A DNA stretch of 43,218 nt from Euryarchaeota archaeon UBA463 (GTDB lineage: Archaea; Thermoplasmatota; Poseidoniia; Poseidoniales; Thalassarchaeaceae): NCBI GenBank assembly GCA_002501805.1, contig DAOI01000034.1, forward strand, positions 1-43,218, in the 5' to 3' direction. The notes under the pieces were generated by a model. It saw only the letters and a program-made list of their open reading frames with translations, was not told the origin of the DNA and did no database searches. Below, piece after piece: positions 1 to 7,930 of this stretch. Made by a program: the position numbers and the translations under genes. Numbering within the stretch: position 1 is the first letter of the stretch; the number at the start of each line of letters is the position of its first letter.

Positions 1-1416
1 GAGGAGGACTGCGAGGCTGCAGGCCACATGTGGATGGGACATGAAGACCATCATGATCTGCCAGAAATCCATGCAGACCGAGTTGCTCACACACTCTCTT
101 TCCCGATTCACATAGCTGGGGACTGGGTAGATGAGTGGGGATCTGAACACTCCATTGACTCAGACTCATGGAATGACAACACCATCACACACTATGACAA
201 TCATGAGATGTGGGCCGTCGCTCAGAACAGTGAGGATGATCAGTATTACCCAGGTCTCTGGTCGAAGTACGACTGGACCTGGGAATCAGAAGAGCTGTAC
301 TACTGCCAGTCCACCTTCGGCGCTGACACAGAGGCAGACGCATTGTCTGCCGAGAGCGCAAACGCTAGCGATTTAGCCGCTGGATGCGGTGGATTCCCGT
401 GGAGCCTCATGGAAGAAGCTGGTCATGACGACCACCATGAAATGGTCTGCTATGACATGAACACGCACACTGTCGACAGTACAATCACCACAGAAGAAGA
501 CTGTGACGCTGCTGGCTTGATGTGGACAGCCGCTAACAGTGGCCCTGGTGACGATGACCATGACGATCACGGCGACGACGACCATGACGATCACTCAGAC
601 GAAGAGGGAGACCATGACGACCACAGCGATGACCACCATGAAATCGGAGCGGTAATTATCCATATAGAGGAAGAAGGCGACTATGGATTCGCTATGCCCA
701 GCGACATAGAATTCTTTGTGATAATGGGAGAGGGAGGTCATGACGATCACGATGACCACGACGACCACTCAGACGAGGAGGATGACCATGGCGATGACCA
801 CGACGACCACTCAGACGAGGAGGACGACCATGACGACCACAGTGATGAAATTGAAGCTGATGAGGGTGAGGAAGCCTTCGATTACGACCCACACAGCTGG
901 CTAGACCCGCTTTCGTTCAATGAACAACTCAAACTAGTTCAAGACAAGCTAACAATGACATTCCCAGATGGAACTGATGCATTCGCAGAGAATACTGAGG
1001 CATACTCGGCACAACTCACCCAGCTTCACGATCGTTTTGAAACCGCATTGGGCGATGATGGAACCTGTGTTACAGGAGGATTCGATAAGACGATTGTTGC
1101 TAACCACAACGCCTACTCGTACATCTCTGTCAGGTACGACCTCGACATACTGACTGTACATGGACTCGATCCAGAGGGCGAGCCTTCCCCAGCGGAAGTT
1201 GCTGAGGTTGTCGAGCACATCAAGGAAGAGGGAATTACTGTCCTGTTCGTTGAGGAGTATTCCGATCAATCTGCTGTTCAGAGTATTGTTGAGGAGACTG
1301 GTGTAGAAGTGCAAACCCTGTACACAATGGAGTTGCATCCCAGTGACGATACAGATGACTACTTGTCTATGATGAACAAGAACATCAACAACATTGTAGC
1401 AGGAATTGGATGCTAA
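1..1416 (+). CDS. Zinc/manganese ABC transporter substrate-binding protein, 5' partial
   Basis: The reading frame is open from base 1, so the signal peptide and N-terminus lie outside the window; an in-frame ATG at 28 is internal. The C-terminal third is typical of ZnuA/TroA-type metal-binding proteins: a DPHSWLDP metal-ligand motif (from about base 889), a later HNAY segment, then a GEPSPAEVAEVVEHIKE-like stretch and a VEEY motif. Between the lobes is a very long low-complexity insert rich in His, Asp, Glu and Ser (about bases 550-860), as in the His-rich loop of ZnuA but much larger. Four or more Cys are present and an EEDC-[DE]-AAG-x-MW motif occurs twice. It is followed by an ATPase and an ABC-3 permease, so it should capture Zn(II) or Mn(II) outside the membrane for import. 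Metal specificity cannot be read from sequence; the His-rich insert favours zinc. Confidence 0.85.
   Translation, partial: EEDCEAAGHMWMGHEDHHDLPEIHADRVAHTLSFPIHIAGDWVDEWGSEHSIDSDSWNDNTITHYDNHEMWAVAQNSEDDQYYPGLWSKYDWTWESEELYYCQSTFGADTEADALSAESANASDLAAGCGGFPWSLMEEAGHDDHHEMVCYDMNTHTVDSTITTEEDCDAAGLMWTAANSGPGDDDHDDHGDDDHDDHSDEEGDHDDHSDDHHEIGAVIIHIEEEGDYGFAMPSDIEFFVIMGEGGHDDHDDHDDHSDEEDDHGDDHDDHSDEEDDHDDHSDEIEADEGEEAFDYDPHSWLDPLSFNEQLKLVQDKLTMTFPDGTDAFAENTEAYSAQLTQLHDRFETALGDDGTCVTGGFDKTIVANHNAYSYISVRYDLDILTVHGLDPEGEPSPAEVAEVVEHIKEEGITVLFVEEYSDQSAVQSIVEETGVEVQTLYTMELHPSDDTDDYLSMMNKNINNIVAGIGC
556..852 (+). repeat. His/Asp-rich low-complexity region with a 42-bp tandem repeat
   Basis: Within the metal-binding protein gene, DDH and DDHSDEE units recur many times. 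At bases 756-839 two copies of a 42-bp unit (start CCACGACGACCACTCAGACG) are nearly identical, with the second beginning at 798. The repeat encodes alternating acidic and histidine residues, so it is both a DNA repeat and a likely metal-buffering segment. Its length could vary between strains by slippage or unequal recombination. Confidence 0.8.
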
Positions 1417-1450
1417 ACACAGGCCTGGAAATTATAGAGGAGGGGGAAGC

Positions 1451-1555
1451 ATGCACGAAATTGTAGAATCACTACCAATCGTCTTTGTTGGTTCAATTTT
1501 CCTCATCCTCTCCCTTTCTTTAGGTTACCAGTACATCAGGGCGAAATTCGCCTGA
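1451..1555 (+). CDS. 34-residue single-pass membrane peptide in the zinc operon
   Basis: A short ORF starting ATG CAC GAA ATT and ending TGA lies between the binding-protein and ATPase genes. It is preceded by a strong purine-rich ribosome-binding site (GAGGAGGGGG at 1437-1446, 4 bases before the ATG). The product has a short acidic N-terminus, one hydrophobic helix of about 20 residues (LPIVFVGSIFLILSLSLGY) and a basic C-terminal tail (RAKFA), giving a predicted N-out/C-in helix. I do not recognise a family. Position suggests an accessory or small regulatory subunit of the ABC importer. It could instead be a chance ORF, but the ribosome-binding site and clean hydrophobic profile argue for a real gene. 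Confidence 0.55.
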   Translation: MHEIVESLPIVFVGSIFLILSLSLGYQYIRAKFA

Positions 1556-1610
1556 ACGAATGGTATAATGCCCGATGTCATCTAGGATAAACTGAGGGTG
1601 GTGAGGAAGA

Positions 1611-2345
1611 GTGCCAGTAACAATTCTTGACGTCTGCGATTTGTCAGTGGAGAGATCGGGCAAAGTCGTGATAAGAGACGTATGTCTTCAGGTCACCGAA
1701 GGTGATTTTGTCGGAATAGTGGGACCCAACGGAAGTGGTAAGTCAACACTCTTACTTGCTATCCTAGGGGTATTGAAACCGAAAAGTGGAACAATTCAGA
1801 TTTACGGAAAATCACCAAACTCCGTAATAACCAACAAAAAAATAGGATGGGTATCTCAAGCAGCCGCAAACCTACCGAAGAATGTCAAGATAACAGTGAG
1901 AGAATTGGTAAAGCTAGGAACGATAAACCGGGCAAACATGTTCGAGCGACTCAATAGGTCCGCTAATAGCAGGGTGGATGAAGCAATCAGGAAAACAGGT
2001 TTGGAGAATGTTAAACATACCGAAGTAGGACGACTATCTGGAGGACAGAAGCAACGAGCTGTAATCGCACGTGCATTGGCGTCTGAGGCCGACTTCATCA
2101 TCTTGGACGAGCCCATGGTTGGATTAGACCGAGACTCCAAGAACTCCCTTTTGAGGCTTCTAGATGACCTCTGTCATGAAGAAGGTAAAACCATCTTGAT
2201 GGTTTCACACGATCTTACTGCCATACGTCAGACTGCTCACAGGATGGTTTTTCTTGAGGAGACCATAAGATTTGATGGTCCGGTGAAATCATTCCCTGGT
2301 CTAGAAAAACTCGCTGATTTGAGAGGTATTGAGCCAGTTCACTGA
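1611..2345 (+). CDS. Metal ABC transporter ATP-binding protein (ZnuC-like)
   Basis: A 244-residue ABC ATPase. Walker A GPNGSGKST is at residues 38-46, the signature LSGGQKQR at about 142-149, Walker B with the catalytic Glu (FIILDEP) at 162-168, and the H-loop Asp-His pair region (VSHD) at 198-201. It energises import by the permease encoded next. The start is GTG at 1611; upstream GTGGTGAGGAAGA gives only a moderate ribosome-binding site, and no better in-frame start is visible. The gene sits 33 bases before the permease gene, consistent with one operon. ABC-family assignment is certain; assignment to the Zn/Mn subfamily rests on its two neighbours. Confidence 0.92.
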   Translation: MPVTILDVCDLSVERSGKVVIRDVCLQVTEGDFVGIVGPNGSGKSTLLLAILGVLKPKSGTIQIYGKSPNSVITNKKIGWVSQAAANLPKNVKITVRELVKLGTINRANMFERLNRSANSRVDEAIRKTGLENVKHTEVGRLSGGQKQRAVIARALASEADFIILDEPMVGLDRDSKNSLLRLLDDLCHEEGKTILMVSHDLTAIRQTAHRMVFLEETIRFDGPVKSFPGLEKLADLRGIEPVH

Positions 2346-2378
2346 ATGAATCATCATGATTAGGTTTGAGGGTTAAAC

Positions 2379-3302
2379 ATGGGAATCGGAGTAATGTTAC
2401 TGGAGTTCCTTTCTCCGATAATGCAGGAGGTGTCATATCTCATGCCGGGGGAGGTCTTCCCGGAGTTCTTCAGACTAGAAATGTTTCAACGCTCGTTGTT
2501 AGCCGCTATAATCGTCTCAATTGTTGCTGGGTATCTCGGGTCATTCCTTCTTGTTAGAAACTTGGCTTTAATCGGAGATGGACTGGCACACGTTTCATTC
2601 GGAGGGGTGGCGGTTGGAATCGTACTTGGTGCCACATCCCCTCTCCATTATGCGCTGGTCGCAAGCGTGACGTCCGCAATTCTGATTTACGAGCTTCAGT
2701 CAAGGAATATTCTCTCCGGGGATGCGTCAATCGCGATTTTTCTGACTGGGATGCTGGCTTTCGGGCTCGTCTATTTGAGGTACTCCGGTGTGGGCATAAC
2801 AACCGAAGTTGAGAGCTATCTCTGGGGCGACCTTCTTCTCACATCATCCAGTGACTTGGACACTATAGCCCTCTTTTGCATTCTGTCGTATGTGTTTTTG
2901 ATTATCATGAAACCCGTATTATTGGCCACAGCAGTTGACCCACTCTCATCCCACGTGCAGGGAATCCCTGTGCGTCAGATCGGCCTTATGTTCAGCGTCA
3001 TTACCGCGATTGTGGTGGTGACTATGGTGCAGGTTGTGGGAACTCTTCTTGTCACTGCCCTGCTTGTCACCCCTGCGGCAACAGCACAACTATTCTCCAG
3101 GAGTTTCAGGGCCTGTCTTTTTTGGTCACAGGTCTTTGGACTGGCATCCGTCTTCCTCGGGCTCTATTTCTCAGCCGAGCTTGATACAGGAAGTGGTGCA
3201 ATGATTGCTCTAGTAGCGGCAGTGATTTTTGCAATAGTCACAATATTGAATTTTAGTTTCAAGGAATTTAAATTTATTTTAGGTGAACTCAAACTCAGAT
3301 GA
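2379..3302 (+). CDS. Metal ABC transporter permease, ABC-3 family (ZnuB-like)
   Basis: A 307-residue polytopic membrane protein with about eight hydrophobic helices. The segment around residues 60-85 (LIGDGLAHVSFGGVAVG) is the conserved DGLAH-type motif of ZnuB/TroC permeases, and GTLLVTALLVTPAATAQL later in the chain is the second family hallmark. It would form the transmembrane path of the metal importer with the preceding ATPase and binding protein. Translation probably starts at ATG 2379 after GAGGGTTAAAC; a second in-frame ATG occurs at 2394. The 3' end overlaps the convergent pyrI gene by 8 bases, so there is no room for a separate terminator between them. Confidence 0.9.
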   Translation: MGIGVMLLEFLSPIMQEVSYLMPGEVFPEFFRLEMFQRSLLAAIIVSIVAGYLGSFLLVRNLALIGDGLAHVSFGGVAVGIVLGATSPLHYALVASVTSAILIYELQSRNILSGDASIAIFLTGMLAFGLVYLRYSGVGITTEVESYLWGDLLLTSSSDLDTIALFCILSYVFLIIMKPVLLATAVDPLSSHVQGIPVRQIGLMFSVITAIVVVTMVQVVGTLLVTALLVTPAATAQLFSRSFRACLFWSQVFGLASVFLGLYFSAELDTGSGAMIALVAAVIFAIVTILNFSFKEFKFILGELKLR

Positions 3303-3762
3303 GATTATCTATGATATCATCCAAAACCTGTCTTTTTCCGCAGTAGTAGCATCTGACTTCAATCGGATCCCGGCTGTAGAGTACCAGTTTCTGTGGAAGA
3401 GGCTCTCTGGGGTTCTGGGTGACGCAGTTTGAAAATGTGCATCTTGCGACGTTTACAAGCTCCTCAGCCAGCTCAACGACCCTCTTCTCTGCAACACCAT
3501 AGTTTCTGATGATAGCTACACTTGCATTCGGCGAAATCAGTGCAAGCCTATCCAACTCCTCTTGATTCAGCTCCAAGTCCTCGATTTTGAGTAGATCTTT
3601 TCTTCCCATTTTGTCACTAGGGACATTCATCACTAGAGAGACTGGATTCGATCTGTTCGTATCGATTCTGAGCATCTTGATGACTTGCAGCGCGTGACCT
3701 GCTGGGATATGGTCTATCACCGTACCATTGCAGATTGCAGTAACCCTCCTCATCTCACTCAT
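3295..3762 (-). CDS. pyrI: Aspartate carbamoyltransferase regulatory subunit
   Basis: PyrI binds nucleotide effectors and joins catalytic trimers of aspartate carbamoyltransferase, the committed step of pyrimidine synthesis. The 155-residue product has the nucleotide-binding N-terminal domain (AGHALQVIKMLRI near residues 21-33) and the C-terminal zinc domain with four cysteines at 108, 113, 138 and 141 (C-x4-C, C-x2-C). I chose ATG at 3762 because its ATGA overlaps the pyrB stop codon and it follows GGAGGTGAAGAA, a strong ribosome-binding site inside pyrB; upstream in-frame starts would add residues from pyrB coding DNA. The 4-base overlap implies coupled translation and matched subunit amounts. 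Complete and normal in length. Confidence 0.95.
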   Translation of the reverse strand: MSEMRRVTAICNGTVIDHIPAGHALQVIKMLRIDTNRSNPVSLVMNVPSDKMGRKDLLKIEDLELNQEELDRLALISPNASVAIIRNYGVAEKRVVELAEELVNVARCTFSNCVTQNPREPLPQKLVLYSRDPIEVRCYYCGKRQVLDDIIDNLI

Positions 3763-4691
3763 TTCTTCACCTCCTCTGGTATCTCTACGCCAAGACTCCT
3801 GCAAAGAAGTGCCATTCTAGTCGGTACACCATTGAATGCCTGTTGGAAGTATCTAGCATTTACTGTGGAGTCTAAACTGGGATGTAACTCACTAACCCTG
3901 GGGAGGGGGTGCATCACAATCATGCCATCCTTGGCATCGTCCATATCCTTGGCGCCCAACATGTATATTCCTGCAACCTTCGCATACTCGTCCTCATCTG
4001 GAAAGCGCTCTTTCTGGATTCTCGTCATGTAGATGACATCGGCATCAGGAATAGCCGCGACCAAATCAGTTGACTCTGAAATCGTAGCACCGGAAGCGCG
4101 AAGGTCATTCACAATCTCATCAGGCATCATAAGTGTTTCAGGAGAGACAAGAGTCAGCTCAGCTCCGAAACGAATTAGAGCATGAGACAGGCTATGCACC
4201 GTTCTGCCGTATCTCAGATCACCTACTAGAACCACATTCAGGCCCTCGATGGTACCATGAGCCTCCATTATTGTGAAGAGGTCGAGCATGGTCTGAGTAG
4301 GATGATTTCCAGCGCCATCCCCTGCATTCAGAATTGGGATGTCTATCGCATCAGCACTATACTGGGCCGCTCCTTGCCTCGGATGCCTGATTACGGCTAT
4401 GTCCGCATAACCTTCGACCATCTGCATGGTGTCGAAAAGCGTCTCTCCCTTGGCGACAGAGGTTCCGATGGAGCTGAAGTTCAGAACAGACCCACCAAGC
4501 CTCTTCATAGCCGTTTCAAAGGACATTCTTGTCCTGGTCGAGTTTTCATAGAACATGTTTGCAAGAACCTTCCCTTCTAGAAGAGGCAGGTGAACCGCGC
4601 CTCTAGCTACAGGCACAAGTCTAACTGAATCTTCCAGAATAGACAATATTTCTTCGTTACTAAGGTCATCCATGGTCACTACGTCGGACAT
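3759..4691 (-). CDS. pyrB: Aspartate carbamoyltransferase catalytic subunit
   Basis: Makes N-carbamoyl-L-aspartate from carbamoyl phosphate and aspartate in the cytoplasm. The 310-residue product has the carbamoyl-phosphate motif STRTR at 51-55, the loop Lys in KGET at about 81-84, HPTQ at 130-133 and MHPLPR at 260-265, all diagnostic of ATCase. Length is normal for the archaeal enzyme. It is the promoter-proximal gene of a two-gene pyrB-pyrI operon, divergent from the GHMP kinase gene across about 90 bases. The start ATG at 4691 is preceded by GGGAGAGCG; a second in-frame Met lies six codons downstream. Confidence 0.96.
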   Translation of the reverse strand: MSDVVTMDDLSNEEILSILEDSVRLVPVARGAVHLPLLEGKVLANMFYENSTRTRMSFETAMKRLGGSVLNFSSIGTSVAKGETLFDTMQMVEGYADIAVIRHPRQGAAQYSADAIDIPILNAGDGAGNHPTQTMLDLFTIMEAHGTIEGLNVVLVGDLRYGRTVHSLSHALIRFGAELTLVSPETLMMPDEIVNDLRASGATISESTDLVAAIPDADVIYMTRIQKERFPDEDEYAKVAGIYMLGAKDMDDAKDGMIVMHPLPRVSELHPSLDSTVNARYFQQAFNGVPTRMALLCRSLGVEIPEEVKK

Positions 4692-4783
4692 CGCTCTCCC
4701 TTCGCTCCGGTGGTGGCAAGGTCATATGTGTTGTCATTAGCTAGTAACTGATTATTGTCAGTAAACCGTCGTCTTGATGTGTA

Positions 4784-5773
4784 GTGTACGACCCCACCAG
4801 CCTGATGATAATCAGCCGAACGCCCCTCAGAGCCTCCTTCTGTGGAGGCGGTACGGATATCGACTCGTTCTCGAAATCGGAAGAGAGTGGGGGAAAGGTT
4901 GTATCTCTGGCTATTGACAAATACATCCACGTTCTGGTGAACAAGAGATTCGATGAGAGAGTCAGAGTATCATACTCCTCTCTGGAGTTAGTGGATGACT
5001 TTGAGAATCTCAAACACGAGCTCGTTAGGGAGGCTATGAGGCTAACTGGAGTTACTTCCGGAGTAGAGATTACCACTATCGCAGATATACCATCAAGAGG
5101 CACAGGACTGGGTTCTTCATCAACGGTAACAGTCGGACTACTGAATGCCCTGCACAAATTTGCAGGTCGTGACGCATCTCCCGCTCAATTAGCTGAAGAA
5201 GCGTGCTTGATAGAGATAGATATCCTTGGACAGCCTATCGGCAGACAGGATCAGTATGCGGCAGCTTTCGGAGGAATCAATGCAATCTCCTTTGACTCTG
5301 AAGGAGTACGAGTGGAACCGATAACAGTATCTTGTGAGTCACAAATAAGAGATGAGTTCACACTGGTATTTACTGGTTTATCCAGAAGTGCTTCTGAGGT
5401 ATTAAGGGAGGTCCCGAGAGATCCTAACAACAAGTTAACGAGACTTAGAAAAATCAGAAATCAGGCTGATAACGCAGAACAATTTCTCAATGAAGGCGAA
5501 CTTTCCAAACTAGGAATTCTGATCGGCGAGGCTTGGCACGAGAAGAGAGGAATTTCTGCAGGGGTATCTGGTAATGAGATAGACTCTCTTCACGATGAGA
5601 TAATGTCGTTAGGGGCATCCGGAGCCAAGCTACTTGGTGCGGGAGGAGGAGGATTCTTCCTAGTTCATGGAGAGAAAGGTCTCAGAGATAGGCTTCGTCA
5701 ATTACGCGCAAAAAATAGACTTATTCCATTAGGAATAGATGATATCGGATCAACAATTATCTTCGAAGGATGA
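4784..5773 (+). CDS. GHMP-family sugar kinase, heptose-7-phosphate kinase (HddA)-like
   Basis: The N-terminal ISRTPLRASFCGGGTD (residues about 10-25) and the phosphate loop PSRGTGLGSSSTVTVGLL (103-120) match the HddA branch of GHMP kinases, which phosphorylates C1 of D-glycero-D-manno-heptose 7-phosphate; a third motif, GAKLLGAGGGGFFLV, is near the C-terminus. The substrate in this organism is unknown and may be another phosphorylated sugar. Family members usually begin MIITRTPLR, so ATG at 4805 is an equally good start; neither candidate has a clear ribosome-binding site, which may mean a leaderless message. The stop overlaps the next gene's ATG (ATGATGA at 5770), linking it to the surface protein downstream. 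Mevalonate kinase was considered, but the motifs fit HddA better. Confidence 0.8.
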   Translation: MYDPTSLMIISRTPLRASFCGGGTDIDSFSKSEESGGKVVSLAIDKYIHVLVNKRFDERVRVSYSSLELVDDFENLKHELVREAMRLTGVTSGVEITTIADIPSRGTGLGSSSTVTVGLLNALHKFAGRDASPAQLAEEACLIEIDILGQPIGRQDQYAAAFGGINAISFDSEGVRVEPITVSCESQIRDEFTLVFTGLSRSASEVLREVPRDPNNKLTRLRKIRNQADNAEQFLNEGELSKLGILIGEAWHEKRGISAGVSGNEIDSLHDEIMSLGASGAKLLGAGGGGFFLVHGEKGLRDRLRQLRAKNRLIPLGIDDIGSTIIFEG

Positions 5774-7914
5774 TGAGAATGTCTGTGAATAAATCAGTTG
5801 CTGTCTTCTTGACAATAATAGTCATACTGACTCCGCTGAGTTTTGCTGAGTCTGGTGATGACAACACCAACTCCGAACAAATTCAGATAAGTGGCCAGGC
5901 TACCCTCTCTCTGACAGGGAACCTACTTCCCGACTCTCAGATAAATGCTACTTGGAATTTGGAAATTGGAATTCCCGAGGAATATGGTACCGATTTACTA
6001 CCTAACCAGTCAACAGGAATTAGATTGCAGATCGATAATCACCTAGGTAACTCAGATGGGAATATCACGGAATCTGAGATTTCTGATTTCATACAGATGT
6101 TGACCAACGCTAGAACATGGATTAACTCAGAAGTAGCAGGATGTTGTATGTTCGACTACACGGAACTAGCTCTATTATCGCCAGTAACTGTAATTGTTTC
6201 CCCCCCCTCTGTAGGTCCAGTCATTAGTACAAGCTCCGAAACATGGGGTTGGTTGGAGTCCGCTGAGTTGATGGCTATTACTGACCTGAGGACTACAAGA
6301 CTACTCGATCTCCCTAGAACAGGATCCCTGATTGAAGAAGTTCCGCTAGTCATCTCAATCCAAGAACCATGGGAATTCAGATTCAGTGCAATGCAGGACA
6401 TAATCTCCGGTGAACCCGGCTCTTTCACTGTTCTAAGAGCAGAATCTCCTGTCTACTCAACAATCAGAATAGCAATAGGTGAGAACTCCCCTCCTTCAGT
6501 GACAGTCAGTAGATCAGGAGGGATGTCTATTTCCGCTCCTCTTAATGGCACGATACATTTTACCTCGGAGTGTGAAGATAGTATGTTGGAGACTCCCAGC
6601 TTCAACTGGAGACTCTCCAATAACGGAACAATACTGAATAGCTCGGATGGAGAATATGATTCAGATGGGCGCGCCGTCATCTCGGTTAATCCTGCACAGA
6701 ATGGCTACTTGTCTGGAGATATTCTCAGTGCAGATTTAACCTGCATCGACTCGTTCGGGGCTTCCTCATCATGGTATGAGAATATAATAATCGATGGACA
6801 AAATCCTAGCTATGATATCAGATTTACAGAAATAACATCTGAAGGAATTGAGGTTCAGCGTAACGAATCCGAACACAGCATGATCATTAGATCGGACAGT
6901 GAGCTTTTTGTTGACGTGATTACTTCAGACAATTCCAATCTTCCCGTTTCAGTACAGGTAGTGTCAAATAAATCACAGGGGTGGAGACATTTCTCCAATG
7001 ATGAGCTGTATTTCTCAGCTGTCTTCAATCAAGGAGAACAGGTCAATGGCATGCATCTATCTGTCGATGAGAGGCACCAAGAGAGATCGAATAGTCACTG
7101 GGAGCTAATATTGAATGTTACAGACGAAGCAGGGAATACAGTAAAGAGAACATGGGACATCATAGTTGAGGACTCTGCGGGACCAGTAATCATTCCATAC
7201 ATCACTGCAAACTCCACCCGTGTTGGTCCTTCAGAACCTGCTCGTGAGGGAGATAACATCCTTCTTACTCTCACCGAATCCTTCGATGATCTGGATAATA
7301 TCTTGAACACACTGTGGACGGTTACCATAAATGGAGATCAAAAGCATACAAACGCCTCATGGATGGAGGCAGAAAAGATAGAGTTTTCAGATCTAGGGAT
7401 AGGAATTCATTATGTGGAAATACTAGCCACTGACTCTCTCGGAAATTCAGCAGATATCTCATTCCAATTCTCTATTGAACCTAAGGAGGGCTTCAATCTT
7501 GAGATTATCCAAACCGATATCTCCGGTGACCAGTTAATCGGCAATACGATAAATTTCCGGGCTTCAATCAATAATTATCAATCGTCAGTAGGCTCAGCTA
7601 GAGCTTGCTATGCAGATACCTGCTCAGCCTATGTCATGATTCCAGGGGCAACATCTTCTTCTTCGGGATATTTCGAAATAGATGCTGATATCCAACTCCT
7701 CGAGGCAGGTCCTCTAGATATCAGAATAGAGTGGATAGGAAACGAGGATGGAGAATCAGGAACTCTAAATCTCAATCAATCAATAATGGTCTCAGAGCAA
7801 GATGATGAGGGCTCAGACTATCAAGTTCAGGCATTTTTCGCTGTACTTTCTGTATTGGTTATCCTCATCTTCCTCGCAAACCGTCTATGGGGAAAGGAAT
7901 CAATGAGGCCTTAG
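5770..7914 (+). CDS. Large secreted, C-terminally membrane-anchored surface protein, unknown function
   Basis: A 714-residue protein with an N-terminal signal sequence (MSVNKSVAVFLTIIVILTP, cleavage probably near LSFA), a long polar and acidic exterior, and one C-terminal helix (about 686-706, FFAVLSVLVILIFLA) with a short charged tail. The exterior is rich in Ser, Asn and Ile and looks like repeated beta-sandwich (Ig-like) domains, with phrases such as VTDEAGNTVKRTW and ATDSLGNSADISF typical of such modules. Many N-x-S/T sequons are present (NGT, NSS, NKS, NVT, NST, NAS), so it is a likely N-glycoprotein. Paired cysteines occur (AGCCMF; RACYADTC). It overlaps the sugar kinase stop and precedes another membrane protein, so the three may form one surface-related operon. 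I recognise no enzyme motif. Confidence 0.8.
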   Translation: MMRMSVNKSVAVFLTIIVILTPLSFAESGDDNTNSEQIQISGQATLSLTGNLLPDSQINATWNLEIGIPEEYGTDLLPNQSTGIRLQIDNHLGNSDGNITESEISDFIQMLTNARTWINSEVAGCCMFDYTELALLSPVTVIVSPPSVGPVISTSSETWGWLESAELMAITDLRTTRLLDLPRTGSLIEEVPLVISIQEPWEFRFSAMQDIISGEPGSFTVLRAESPVYSTIRIAIGENSPPSVTVSRSGGMSISAPLNGTIHFTSECEDSMLETPSFNWRLSNNGTILNSSDGEYDSDGRAVISVNPAQNGYLSGDILSADLTCIDSFGASSSWYENIIIDGQNPSYDIRFTEITSEGIEVQRNESEHSMIIRSDSELFVDVITSDNSNLPVSVQVVSNKSQGWRHFSNDELYFSAVFNQGEQVNGMHLSVDERHQERSNSHWELILNVTDEAGNTVKRTWDIIVEDSAGPVIIPYITANSTRVGPSEPAREGDNILLTLTESFDDLDNILNTLWTVTINGDQKHTNASWMEAEKIEFSDLGIGIHYVEILATDSLGNSADISFQFSIEPKEGFNLEIIQTDISGDQLIGNTINFRASINNYQSSVGSARACYADTCSAYVMIPGATSSSSGYFEIDADIQLLEAGPLDIRIEWIGNEDGESGTLNLNQSIMVSEQDDEGSDYQVQAFFAVLSVLVILIFLANRLWGKESMRP

Positions 7915-7930
7915 GGTCAATCACCAATCA

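Noticed and set aside
556..852. Possible CRISPR-like direct repeats
   Set aside because: The repeat is contiguous, in frame and coding, with no unique spacers; it is a protein low-complexity tract.
373..892. Minus-strand ORFs opposite the His/Asp-rich repeat
   Set aside because: Val/Met- and His/Arg-rich translations are simply the complement of GAC/CAC repeats.
6200..6207. C8 run as a possible frameshift in the surface protein
   Set aside because: The frame continues with the same composition, sequons and Ig-like phrases on both sides, so there is no sign of a break.
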